Assembly: GCA_020444265.1 (NCBI GenBank) | Contig: JAHLLH010000006.1 | Span: 1-64,000 of the forward strand | Reading direction: 5' to 3' | Length of the DNA stretch: 64,000 bases | Source of the DNA: a bacterium | GTDB taxonomy: Bacteria; Electryoneota; Electryoneia; Electryoneales; Electryoneaceae | The notes under the pieces: model-generated | Told to the model about the DNA's origin: nothing | Database searches by the model: none | What the model saw: only the letters and a program-made list of their open reading frames with translations | Shown here: positions 30,723 through 38,370 of the stretch, one piece after another | How positions within the stretch are numbered: position 1 is the stretch's first letter | How the letters are laid out: every line of letters starts with the position of its first letter | Translations under genes and position numbers: made by a program

Positions 30723-31566
30723 TGTTCTCTCCTCGTTTGGGCAGCAGGGCAAGCGGATCGACCGCCCTCCCATTGACCCGCACCTCGAAATGGAGGTGTG
30801 GCGCCGTGCTGATCCCCGAATTGCCCGACAAGGCGATCGGGGTGCCCGCCTGGATTCGATCTCCCGGGCGAACCAGCAGCAGCTCGTTGTGACCGTAGAG
30901 GGTCATCAGCGACGCGCCATGATCGAGAATGACACGGTTGCCGTAACGCGGGGTCCAATCCGCAGCAACAACGGTTCCAGCCGCCACCGCACGAATGGGT
31001 GTTCCACGCGGCACCGCGATATCGATGCCGGCATGACTCAACCCCGGATCGATCGGCGCACTCTCGTACTTCCTTGTCAAAAAGCCTTCAACCGGCCAAC
31101 GGTCCGGCAGGGTCAACTCCTGCCCTTTCTGAACCTTCGGCATAAACTCCAGCGCATCGTCCAGCGAATCCAGCGAAACGTCCACCGGAATCCAGGGCTT
31201 GTCCTCCTGGCCCGATGGCAACTCCTCCTCGACCGCTTCACCCGCTTCAAGGATCCGTTCCAGGTCCGCACCCTCAGTCAGGCTGCGTTTGACCTGTTCA
31301 CTGAAACGCTGTAATTCACGAAGTTGAGACTCGATGCGCTGCACCCGTCCAACCTCGGCGCGCAAATGCTGGTTCTCTTCAAGAAGTTGATCCCGCTCCA
31401 GCGCACGTTCCGAAAGGTTCGCGTAGAACAGGACCCCAAGTACAAGGGCTACGAGCAGGAAGACACCCGCCCCCAGTAGAAAACCAAAAAGGGCGGGGCT
31501 GACATAGTATTCCCGGGCACGTCCATCCCCCGGCGGATACCACAAAAGGTGATGCTTTCTACGCAA
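30709..31566 (-). CDS. Membrane-anchored M23-family peptidase
   Basis: A 285-residue protein expected to cut peptidoglycan cross-links. No ATG exists near the beginning; I choose the TTG at 31566, with GGGGAG 7 bases upstream, giving the family-like start RRKHHLLWYPPGDGRARE. A membrane helix (FGFLLGAGVFLLVALVLGVL) is followed by about 60 residues of coiled coil and a LytM domain with HAGID and HLHFEV, the two zinc motifs. An alternative TTG lies at 31587. The pairing with a bactofilin is a known arrangement for cell-shape enzymes. Confidence 0.9.
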   Translation of the reverse strand: MRRKHHLLWYPPGDGRAREYYVSPALFGFLLGAGVFLLVALVLGVLFYANLSERALERDQLLEENQHLRAEVGRVQRIESQLRELQRFSEQVKRSLTEGADLERILEAGEAVEEELPSGQEDKPWIPVDVSLDSLDDALEFMPKVQKGQELTLPDRWPVEGFLTRKYESAPIDPGLSHAGIDIAVPRGTPIRAVAAGTVVAADWTPRYGNRVILDHGASLMTLYGHNELLLVRPGDRIQAGTPIALSGNSGISTAPHLHFEVRVNGRAVDPLALLPKRGENNVVQ

Positions 31567-31677
31567 TCGCCGTCTCCCCAACCCCAACGGTTGAACCGCA
31601 AATGTAAGTACGCACTACCTTCGAGTCAACGGCGGACCTCCGGTTGGAGACCCGGAAAACCTGTCCAGATAAGCCGC

Positions 31678-32403
31678 TCAAGCCTCTCTCCGCCGTCTAG
31701 CTATGTCAAATAAAATCACGGCTGCCGAGGCAGAAACCGAGAGGCTCTCGACCTCATTTGCGAGCGGAATTTGTACAAAACTGTCACAAACTTTACGGGC
31801 TCTTTGTGACAAACCTTTCCCTTCGCTCCCAATCACCAGGACAGTCCGATCATCCCAACCATGTGTCCACAGGGACTCACCCGATCCCCCTGTCGCTCCG
31901 TGGATCCACCAGCCCTCTTTTTGCAGACGGATCAAGGCATCCGACAGGTTGCCCACCTGGATAACCGGAAGACGAGTAATCGTCCCTGCAGAGGTTTTGA
32001 GCACGGTGTCAGTCAAGGGTGCGCTTCGTCTCGATGGCAGAATCAGGCCATCGCAGCCCGCCGCGAGTGCGGAACGTGCCACCGAACCGACATGGTGCGG
32101 ATCGGTCACCTCGTCGAGCGCGATCAGCAGGCCATGCTGCACCGGAATCGCCTTGCCCAGGTCCTTCAGCTCACGCAATTCCATCGGAGCCGCTTCCGCG
32201 ACCACTCCCTGGTGGTTGCCGGACCCGAAGGCCTTCTTGGCAACGTTGGGCGGGACACGGTCCACACGGACCTTCCGCTTTTTCGCTTCGGCGATAATTT
32301 CGCCGATGATCCGCCCCTGTGTCCCCAGCGCCACCTGCACTCGCTGCACCGGCTTCCCCGACTGCAACAGCTCCAGCACCGGTTTTCGTCCAATGACTCG
32401 CAT
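31678..32403 (-). CDS. rlmB: 23S rRNA 2'-O-methyltransferase, TrmH/RlmB family
   Basis: 241 residues. A SpoU substrate-binding N-domain is followed by a SPOUT (trefoil-knot) methyltransferase: motif 1 DEVTDPHHVGSVARSA, motif 2 VLVIGSEGKGLS, motif 3 IPLANEVESLSVSASAA. The target by homology is the 2'-OH of G2251 in 23S rRNA. Motif 3 has Ser where Asn is usual (SLNVS). The ATG at 32403 is preceded by GGATAGG and, within 35 bases, by a palindrome. Substrate assignment between RlmB and related enzymes is from family resemblance. Confidence 0.88.
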   Translation of the reverse strand: MRVIGRKPVLELLQSGKPVQRVQVALGTQGRIIGEIIAEAKKRKVRVDRVPPNVAKKAFGSGNHQGVVAEAAPMELRELKDLGKAIPVQHGLLIALDEVTDPHHVGSVARSALAAGCDGLILPSRRSAPLTDTVLKTSAGTITRLPVIQVGNLSDALIRLQKEGWWIHGATGGSGESLWTHGWDDRTVLVIGSEGKGLSQRARKVCDSFVQIPLANEVESLSVSASAAVILFDIARRRREA

Positions 32404-32886
32404 GCCTATCCAGTGTAGGCCGGATTCTTGAATCCGGCGATGTTCCGGCACCGCCGGAACGTTCCATCTGAAGAGGTGTCAGGCGCCAACGGCGCCTACT
32501 CAGAGTGCCGGATTCAAGAATCCGGCCTACATCCCACCACCGACCTCGCAAGCTACAGCTTGTCAAAGCGCTTGTGAAAATATTAGGAATTCCTAACCAT
32601 CAAAATCGAGCCCCGAAACCTCGAGGGCTCCTCCTTGCTCTCTTTGTGAAAGATGGCGCTAATCGTTGTGATTAATGCCGTTCGCATGCTTGATCCTGTC
32701 AGGGTTCATTTTTCTGCACCGAGGGTGCGAGGGAACGCGTATCCCCCTCAACGATTCAACCTTTTCACACCATTCCGTTCCTCTCCGACAACACCGTCCT
32801 CGACACCAGGAATAGTCAGACCCTGCCCTTGAAGCATGCGGAGTAATCGTAACGTACGGATGATCTACTGCGCTGAAGCACGATGC
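32404..32886. other. Intergenic region with an inverted palindrome pair and no ORF
   Basis: Four stems come first: GCCGGATTC-TT-GAATCCGGC (32419-32438), GTTCCGGC-ACC-GCCGGAAC (32442-32460), AGGCGCC-AAC-GGCGCCT (32481-32497) and a second, inverted GCCGGATTC/GAATCCGGC (32507-32526). The rest, about 32530-32886, has no convincing gene on either strand but ends in a plus-strand terminator, so it may be transcribed as RNA. Confidence 0.6.
32419..32526. repeat. Inverted pair of GCCGGATTC palindromes (REPIN-like)
   Basis: The outer palindromes are inverted copies: GTAGGCCGGATTCTTGAATC on the plus strand at 32416 and again on the minus strand from 32530. They enclose two other 3-base-loop hairpins. 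Two inverted REP copies with a spacer form the layout of REPIN elements mobilised by RAYT transposases. Confidence 0.7.
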
Positions 32887-32925
32887 CAACGGGCACCTTC
32901 TCACTGAAGGTGCCCGTTGTGTTTT
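32887..32925 (+). terminator. Strong plus-strand terminator without an upstream gene
   Basis: CAACGGGCACCTTC (32887-32900), loop TCACT, GAAGGTGCCCGTTG (32906-32919), then TGTTTTATC: a 14-bp perfect stem. No plus-strand coding sequence lies upstream; both neighbouring genes are on the minus strand. It could end an unrecognised small RNA, or serve as a hairpin after the minus-strand gene ending at 32962 despite lacking T there. Confidence 0.7.
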
Positions 32926-32961
32926 ATCGCTCTATTGGCAGTTCAAACTGGCATTGCAGCC

Positions 32962-33927
32962 TTATTCTTCCCACAAAACCGTATCTCCACAAACCGCTTC
33001 CAGCGATTTTTTAATTTCATTTTCCACGTGAGTCACCTCGTCCACAAAACCCATTCGGTTCCATGGGAACTGTTTCTCTTGCCAGGGATCGAGCGAATCA
33101 CGAAGGGAAACGACATACTTGCGGGCGGCCCACTTCAACGAGTCACAATTCTTCTCGGCCGTATAAAACCCCATCAAATTGCTCAAGATGGTCTGACTGT
33201 GGGGGTAGGACTTCAGAATCTCAAGGTTGATCTCTTTCGAATAGCGAATCCAATAGGTCCCGACCTTCCAATTCATCGCAGATTCTGCGATCAGGTAGGT
33301 GTCCAGAGCTGTTTCAACGGGTGAATAAACAATTGGTAGCGGGCCGTCAATCGCAATCAGCTTTCCTTCTGGTGGAGGTGATTCCCAACAACCAAGCGAT
33401 ACCAGCCATGCGGAATCATCATCTGGTATCTTCAATGTTTCTGCTGGAAACTCGAAAGAGTACTCCCATTTGTAATTCGGGTAAGTATCCCCAACTGAGG
33501 TGGAGTCTACCCCCATTTTTACCTTTTCATAGACTACTTCACCTGTTTTTGCAGATTCCTTTTTCCACCAAAAGTATGGTTTTATGTCGCCCCAATCCAT
33601 TGTTAAGTAAGCTGGTACAGGGGGCTTTAACCGACCTCCATAACGTTGAAACTTTGCAGTAAATCTAATCTCCCGTTCTCGTAATTCCAGATCCGGATCA
33701 AGCTTAAGATCTTTAAAGATCATAACTCCTGGATAGGCTCCGAATCGTTCCTCATACTCCTTGACAATTCCTGGGAAAAAACTCGGCCAACCACCTGAGG
33801 CAATCCGTAGTTCGATCTTCATTCTTCCCAGTGAATCAGCTTCCCAGGGAACATCTTCGCCCTTGGCCGTTGTGGCTAGAAACACCAAAACGATGCTGAC
33901 AATTGTGATTGTTCCTTTTCGTCCCAT
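32962..33927 (-). CDS. Exported protein of unknown function
   Basis: 321 residues with a signal peptide (MGRKGTITIVSIVLVFLATT). I use the ATG at 33927, with GAGG 6 bases upstream; in-frame ATGs at 33939 and 33951 are also possible. The mature part has beta-rich, aromatic stretches (WGDIKPYFWWKK, YKWEYSFEFP) and a helical C-terminus with Cys residues (KNCDSLKW, EAVCGDTV). I recognise no domain. The DNA is visibly richer in A+T than the flanking genes, which may point to a different origin. It is divergent from the metallo-hydrolase gene. Confidence 0.75.
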   Translation of the reverse strand: MGRKGTITIVSIVLVFLATTAKGEDVPWEADSLGRMKIELRIASGGWPSFFPGIVKEYEERFGAYPGVMIFKDLKLDPDLELREREIRFTAKFQRYGGRLKPPVPAYLTMDWGDIKPYFWWKKESAKTGEVVYEKVKMGVDSTSVGDTYPNYKWEYSFEFPAETLKIPDDDSAWLVSLGCWESPPPEGKLIAIDGPLPIVYSPVETALDTYLIAESAMNWKVGTYWIRYSKEINLEILKSYPHSQTILSNLMGFYTAEKNCDSLKWAARKYVVSLRDSLDPWQEKQFPWNRMGFVDEVTHVENEIKKSLEAVCGDTVLWEE

Positions 33928-34014
33928 TGTCGTCCTCATTCTCTCCCGCTCCATTGGATCATCCCTCCTTCCAAAATACATTGTCAAGATCAGATTCCAA
34001 CATCGGACCCACTC

Positions 34015-35721
34015 ATGGCAAAACTGACCTTCCTCGGCGCGGCACGGACGACCACCGGCTCGAAACACCTGCTCAGTTGGCAGGGGGATAAGCTGACAAG
34101 GCGTCTGCTCGTTGACTGCGGCATGTTTCAGGGCATCAAGGAACTGCGTTTGCGGAACTGGGACCCGTTCCCGGTCAACCCTGAGATCATCGATGCCGTC
34201 ATCCTGACCCACGGCCACCTCGACCACTGCGGGTATTTGGCAAGACTGGTGAAGATGGGGTTTGATGGCCCCATCTACGGCACCCCTGCCACGCTCGACC
34301 TGGCGGAACTGATCCTGCGGGACAGCGCGCACATCCAGGAAGAAGATGCCAAGCATGCGAAGAAGTTTGCCTACTCGAAGCACGAGAATCCGCAGCCGCT
34401 CTACACGGAAGCGGATGTCGAGAAGGTCATTCCCCTCTTCCAGCCGCTGGACTACAACAAGTCCTATCCGCTACTGGAGAACCTGACCGTCCGCTTGCAC
34501 CACTCCGGCCACATCCTCGGGTCCGCCTTCATCGAGGCGACGGTCGAGGAAGATGGCAAGCCGATCCGTGTCGTCTTCAGCGGCGATGTGGGCCGTTACA
34601 ACCAGCCCATCCTGCAGGACCCCGAACCACCGACCGGTGCCGACTACTTCCTGCTCGAGGGCACCTATGGGAACCGTACCCACGACACTGCCGACCCCCT
34701 GACCGAGATTGCCAATGCGGTTAACCGGACGGTAGAGCGTGGCGGTACTGTGGTCATTCCGGCGTTTGCCGTGGGACGATCTCAGCAGCTGCTCCACTAC
34801 CTCGCGCAACTGCTCGATACGGGGCGTATCCCATCGATCAACATTTACCTCGACAGCCCGATGGCGGTGTCGGTGACCCAGAAGACGGGCAAGTACAAGG
34901 AGGAGCTCGACCTGCAGACGCTGCTCGGCGTGCAGCAGGAGAAGATTTTCAAACGGTCCGAGATTCATCTGCTCTCGAAGCGGGAAGAGTCGATGAAGCT
35001 GAATGATGAACCGGGACCGTCGATTATCATCTCCGCCTCCGGCATGGCGACTGCGGGACGCATCCTGCATCACCTGAAACGGAAACTGCCGAGCGAAAAG
35101 AACACCGTCCTGCTGGTCGGCTACCAGGGCGAGGGGACTCGTGGCCGTACCCTGCTTGAAGGTGCAACCGAGGTCAAGATTCACGGGCAGCTAATCCCGG
35201 TGAAGGCGGAAATTGTCAACATGTCCTCGCTCTCGGCGCATGCCGATTACACCGAGATGTTGCCGTGGCTGAAACGGATGGTGCCGCCGGCAAAGACCTT
35301 CCTCGTGCACGGCGAAACCGAAAACCTGGAAGCCTTTAAGGAGCGTCTTGAGGCGGAATTAGGCTGGGCGATCGAGATTCCGACCCTGGGACAGGAAATC
35401 GAGATCACCCCGATTGATCCAGCGGCCCGTACCCCGATCAAGGTGACCCCGGTGCCAAGGCCCGCCGTTGCACCAAAACCAACTCCCACTGCCGAAGCGC
35501 TGGTGGTGGTCGCACTCGACAAGGAAATCACCCTGCCAGGTGGACTCACCTCGAGCAGGATCTTCCAGGGTCCCTTGGATGATGCCCTCATCGAACGGAT
35601 TCTCACCCAGACCACCGCACGGGATGTGATGGTGTTGGGGAACGGGGATGGCGTGGACAGCAGCCAATTGTCGAAGCTGGTCGAGGGTGGACGATCCGTG
35701 TGGACCTTGGGACGAGTGTAG
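34015..35721 (+). CDS. Beta-CASP metallo-beta-lactamase-fold ribonuclease-like protein
   Basis: 568 residues. The metallo-beta-lactamase core has THGHLDH (residues about 65-71), a later His (HHSGHILGSAF), the Asp of FSGDVGR, and His motifs of the beta-CASP/RMMBL part (SAHADY, LVHGE). This is the family of bacterial RNA hydrolases such as TTHA0252 and of archaeal CPSF homologues. The last 90 residues after a Pro-rich linker (VPRPAVAPKPTPTAEA) form an extra domain I do not recognise. RNA cleavage is likely by family; the substrate is unknown. Confidence 0.9.
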   Translation: MAKLTFLGAARTTTGSKHLLSWQGDKLTRRLLVDCGMFQGIKELRLRNWDPFPVNPEIIDAVILTHGHLDHCGYLARLVKMGFDGPIYGTPATLDLAELILRDSAHIQEEDAKHAKKFAYSKHENPQPLYTEADVEKVIPLFQPLDYNKSYPLLENLTVRLHHSGHILGSAFIEATVEEDGKPIRVVFSGDVGRYNQPILQDPEPPTGADYFLLEGTYGNRTHDTADPLTEIANAVNRTVERGGTVVIPAFAVGRSQQLLHYLAQLLDTGRIPSINIYLDSPMAVSVTQKTGKYKEELDLQTLLGVQQEKIFKRSEIHLLSKREESMKLNDEPGPSIIISASGMATAGRILHHLKRKLPSEKNTVLLVGYQGEGTRGRTLLEGATEVKIHGQLIPVKAEIVNMSSLSAHADYTEMLPWLKRMVPPAKTFLVHGETENLEAFKERLEAELGWAIEIPTLGQEIEITPIDPAARTPIKVTPVPRPAVAPKPTPTAEALVVVALDKEITLPGGLTSSRIFQGPLDDALIERILTQTTARDVMVLGNGDGVDSSQLSKLVEGGRSVWTLGRV

Positions 35722-35736
35722 CTGAGGTTCGGGGTG

Positions 35737-35760
35737 GCCCGGGCACTCCGTTGCCCGGGC
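35737..35760. repeat. GCCCGGGCA palindrome
   Basis: GCCCGGGCA (35737-35745) pairs with TGCCCGGGC (35752-35760). The TGG before and CTT after follow the frame of the palindromes at 28354, 28517, 45850 and 51716. It lies 16 bases beyond the metallo-hydrolase stop and could act as a terminator-like hairpin. Confidence 0.6.
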
Positions 35761-35828
35761 TTGCCCGCCTGGGGCTGGTTTCAACCCCCGCCTATAAACT
35801 TGACCATCCAGGAACGAGTAGACATGCA

Positions 35829-35859
35829 CGCTTGGGGGGCGGGGCACCCAAGCCACTTG
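35829..35859. repeat. 31-bp dispersed repeat, copy 1
   Basis: A 31-base element starting CGCTTGGGGGG and ending CCCAAGCCACTTG, with CTTGGG/CCCAAG arms. The reverse complement of 51814-51844 matches it at 29 of 31 positions. Confidence 0.7.
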
Positions 35860-35941
35860 TGGTCCGACTCATCAAGTTCCTGAGCTGATCGCCCGATGAG
35901 TACGATGAGGGGTGGTTTGTCGTTGATGTGAAGGAGGTGGT

Positions 35942-37177
35942 GTGGTTCGTCGAGGGCTGCTGGTCGTTCTGGGACTGTGGATCACATGCTGGAGCTCCGC
36001 CCAGATCATGGACGGTCCCATCGACCTTGACCCAAAGCCACGTCTGGGTGGCACTCTCGATTTGACGACAGGGATGGCTGGGGAAGACTCGCAGTTTGCC
36101 ACCAATGAGCTCCCCCCGAACCATCGTGATCCGCATATTTTGCTGCACGAGTTCAACCTGATCTACTTCGCGCCGATCGATGATGAGTTTTCCATCGAAG
36201 CGCGGTTGCGGATCGACAGCCGCGGCGATGGCAACCCTGGCGATCCTTATCTGCCGTTGATCGTCCTGAACTGGATCCCGCTGGACTATACCTATTTCTT
36301 CAGCGTGGGCCGTTTCCCTACCCCTTTCGGCCTGCATCCGGCGAAACAGCTTCAGCGTGACCGAACCTTCATCGCCCAGCCCCTTCCCTGGGGCTATTTC
36401 CTGCCACTTTCTGAAACCCGAGGATACTTTCCCGGACTCGCTCGGACTGGTTACCGAGTCAATGATATGGGTACAACCACCCTCGGCTTTGAGGCGCTCT
36501 CGACAGGAATTCGATACGATTGGTGGAACAAAGCCGGTAGCCGTTTCGCTATCGCCCTGACCAATGCCGCCCCCTCCAGCCCGGACGGGACCGTCGATCA
36601 GCTTTCCTCGGCGCTTGTCATGCGGTACTCTTTTCTTACGTCCGAGCAGGTTGAGATCGGATTCTCCACTGCCTGGGGCTCCTTCATGGAGCAGGACCTG
36701 ACCATCGACCCCTTTTTGCGAGATACGGAGCAGTATCGTCAACTCGCCTTCGGTGCAGACTGGACCATGACGGAAGGGATGCTGACGTTGAGCGGGGAGA
36801 TGATGGGGAGCCAGTGGATTGTGCCAAGATATGCGGGCGGGCAGTTCTTTGCTGCATCGGGCGATTTGTCCAAACCGACCCCGGTCAAACCTACCCTCTT
36901 CGGCGGCTATGTCGATGCACGGTTTGATTTCCCGACCAGGTACCCCGTCTTCGCCGCAGGCCGTCTCGAAACCCTCCAGTTTTTCCAAATGGATGATCCC
37001 GTTTTAGGCGAGAAGGTTCAGTGGAGGCGGGACATCATCCGTTGGACCCTTGCCGCAGGTATGGAACTCACTCCCAGCTTACATCTCAAGGCCAGCTTCA
37101 GCGACCAGTCCAAGGTGGAGGAACCGATTCCTCTCAGGGATTGGGCAGCACGGGTGATGCTGACGGCTCTGTTTTAG
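35942..37177 (+). CDS. Predicted outer-membrane beta-barrel (porin-like)
   Basis: 411 residues starting with GTG at 35942, preceded by AAGGAGG. A signal peptide (VRRGLLVVLGLWITCWSSA) is followed by alternating amphipathic strands with many Tyr/Trp/Phe, strong turns and a final Phe, the pattern of barrels inserted by BamA. Features such as FSVGRFPTPFG and LEALSTGIRYDW-like strands recall porins and phosphate-selective porin-type proteins. Substrate is unknown. It follows the metallo-hydrolase on the same strand after 220 bases that hold two repeats, so I do not assume one operon. Confidence 0.8.
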   Translation: MVRRGLLVVLGLWITCWSSAQIMDGPIDLDPKPRLGGTLDLTTGMAGEDSQFATNELPPNHRDPHILLHEFNLIYFAPIDDEFSIEARLRIDSRGDGNPGDPYLPLIVLNWIPLDYTYFFSVGRFPTPFGLHPAKQLQRDRTFIAQPLPWGYFLPLSETRGYFPGLARTGYRVNDMGTTTLGFEALSTGIRYDWWNKAGSRFAIALTNAAPSSPDGTVDQLSSALVMRYSFLTSEQVEIGFSTAWGSFMEQDLTIDPFLRDTEQYRQLAFGADWTMTEGMLTLSGEMMGSQWIVPRYAGGQFFAASGDLSKPTPVKPTLFGGYVDARFDFPTRYPVFAAGRLETLQFFQMDDPVLGEKVQWRRDIIRWTLAAGMELTPSLHLKASFSDQSKVEEPIPLRDWAARVMLTALF

Positions 37178-37266
37178 GCGATACGGTTACCCGTTCAACA
37201 CTCCAGGGACGCATCGACGTTGGGAGTGGAAATGCGGTGCCGAGGCACGCCAATAAGGGTTTGAGT

Positions 37267-37614
37267 TCAGGCAGGAAATCGGAACTTGAACCCAGACCAA
37301 TCGTTGTCGAGGCTGACGAGGAAGGGCCCACCGAATTCATTTTCATCCAGCATGGCATGCATGATATCGTCACGATTGACTTCAGTTGAGAACAATTTGC
37401 TGGATTTCTTCGGGAAGGCGATGACGAGAATCAGCGGACGGTTTTCGTTACGGACCATCTCGATGGCGTGATTGAGCTGGTCCCGGGTCTGAACAAACGC
37501 GACCAGCCCACCGAAACCAGAATCGACGGATTCGAGACCGTGATCAATCCCATCCGGGGCGTGAAGCACCTTCAGCGATCCAACCTTATCCAGTTTCAGC
37601 TTCTGCCAGTCCAT
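37267..37614 (-). CDS. DUF3052-like protein
   Basis: 115 residues, start ATG at 37614 (MDWQKLKLDKVGSLKVLHAP) with GGGG 7 bases upstream. The sequence follows the DUF3052 pattern: an N-terminal strand LKVLHAPDG, a central VAFVQTRDQL, then LILVIAFPKKSSKLFSTEVN-type strand and NRDDIMHAM, and an end LDNDWSGFKFR. The family has no settled function. It follows the nucleotidyltransferase gene by 16 bases on the same strand, the last of five closely spaced genes. Confidence 0.75.
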   Translation of the reverse strand: MDWQKLKLDKVGSLKVLHAPDGIDHGLESVDSGFGGLVAFVQTRDQLNHAIEMVRNENRPLILVIAFPKKSSKLFSTEVNRDDIMHAMLDENEFGGPFLVSLDNDWSGFKFRFPA

Positions 37615-37630
37615 CGAGAACCCCGTATCG

Positions 37631-37924
37631 CTAAAGCAACACTTTTCCGTCCCGCTCAATGCGCTTCCGCATCTCGCCGGTCGCGACGGCCCATTCTGTG
37701 ATGTCGACATTGAAGGGGAGTTCGGATTGGGAAAAGGCGTCCAGCAGGGTACCCATTGTTTCAAAGGGGAGTTGCTCTTTGTTCATCAGGCAAAGGTCGA
37801 GGTCGGCTTGTTCTTTCGCCTTGCCTGTTGCACGGGGTCCGTATACACGGATTTGCAAATCGGGAAGGTATCGTTCGAGGATCGCGATCACGATCTTCAT
37901 CTCGGCCGGGGTTAAATCGATCAT
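37631..37924 (-). CDS. MNT-type nucleotidyltransferase domain protein
   Basis: 97 residues. The minimal nucleotidyltransferase fold is visible: RVYGPRATG (normally GSxxxG) and the metal site ADLDLCL, then LPFNVDITEWA and the tail RIERDGKVL typical of the HI0073 group. Such proteins are usually encoded next to a HEPN-domain partner and act as AMPylating antitoxins; no HEPN gene is adjacent. The Ser to Pro change in the GS motif may reduce activity. GAGGAG precedes the ATG. It lies 26 bases after the anti-sigma kinase gene. Confidence 0.85.
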   Translation of the reverse strand: MIDLTPAEMKIVIAILERYLPDLQIRVYGPRATGKAKEQADLDLCLMNKEQLPFETMGTLLDAFSQSELPFNVDITEWAVATGEMRKRIERDGKVLL

Positions 37925-37950
37925 GCTCTCCTCGACGATTCTGCTACTGC

Positions 37951-38370
37951 TTACGTATTGTTCGAATACTTCTTAATCAGTTCCACCTGGGTTCCTGTTT
38001 TGCCGGGGGTGACATTGACCTCGTCCATCAGGTGACGGATGATCAGCAGGCCGCGACCGGATTCGGCGAGGAGATTTTCAGGGTCGGTGGGGTCGGCGAC
38101 TTCTTCGACCGCAAAGCCATCCCCCTGATCGGTCACCTCCATCCTCAGATCGGAGGACCGTTCCTCGAGGACGATGGTCACCGTCTTTTTGATGTCCCCA
38201 CCATTGCCATGCAAGATCGCGTTATTCACCGCTTCTGAGAGGGAAATGGCGATATCGTCGCGTTGATCCTGGGTAAAACGCAACTTGGCGATGCGTTCCT
38301 CGGCAAAGGCATCCACTTCGACCAACCGTTCGGGGTCGGAAGGGATCACCAGCTTGGATTTGACACTCAT
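37951..38370 (-). CDS. Anti-sigma-factor serine kinase, RsbW/SpoIIAB type
   Basis: 139 residues with a GHKL ATPase fold: N box EAVNNAILHGN, G1 DQGDGF, G2 GRGLLIIRHL. In partner switching it binds either a sigma factor or a STAS antagonist, which it phosphorylates. Its ATG overlaps the stop of the phosphatase gene (ATGA). The phosphatase and STAS partners are adjacent; a sigma factor is not in the window. Confidence 0.93.
   Translation of the reverse strand: MSVKSKLVIPSDPERLVEVDAFAEERIAKLRFTQDQRDDIAISLSEAVNNAILHGNGGDIKKTVTIVLEERSSDLRMEVTDQGDGFAVEEVADPTDPENLLAESGRGLLIIRHLMDEVNVTPGKTGTQVELIKKYSNNT

Noticed and set aside
32659-32904. 81-codon minus-strand ORF in the gap beside the orphan terminator
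   Set aside because: It runs into the terminator stem, has no convincing ribosome site and its peptide shows no domain.
32837-32908. 23-codon plus-strand ORF beginning MRSNRNVRMIYCAEARC
   Set aside because: No ribosome site; it runs into the terminator stem, so coding is unlikely.
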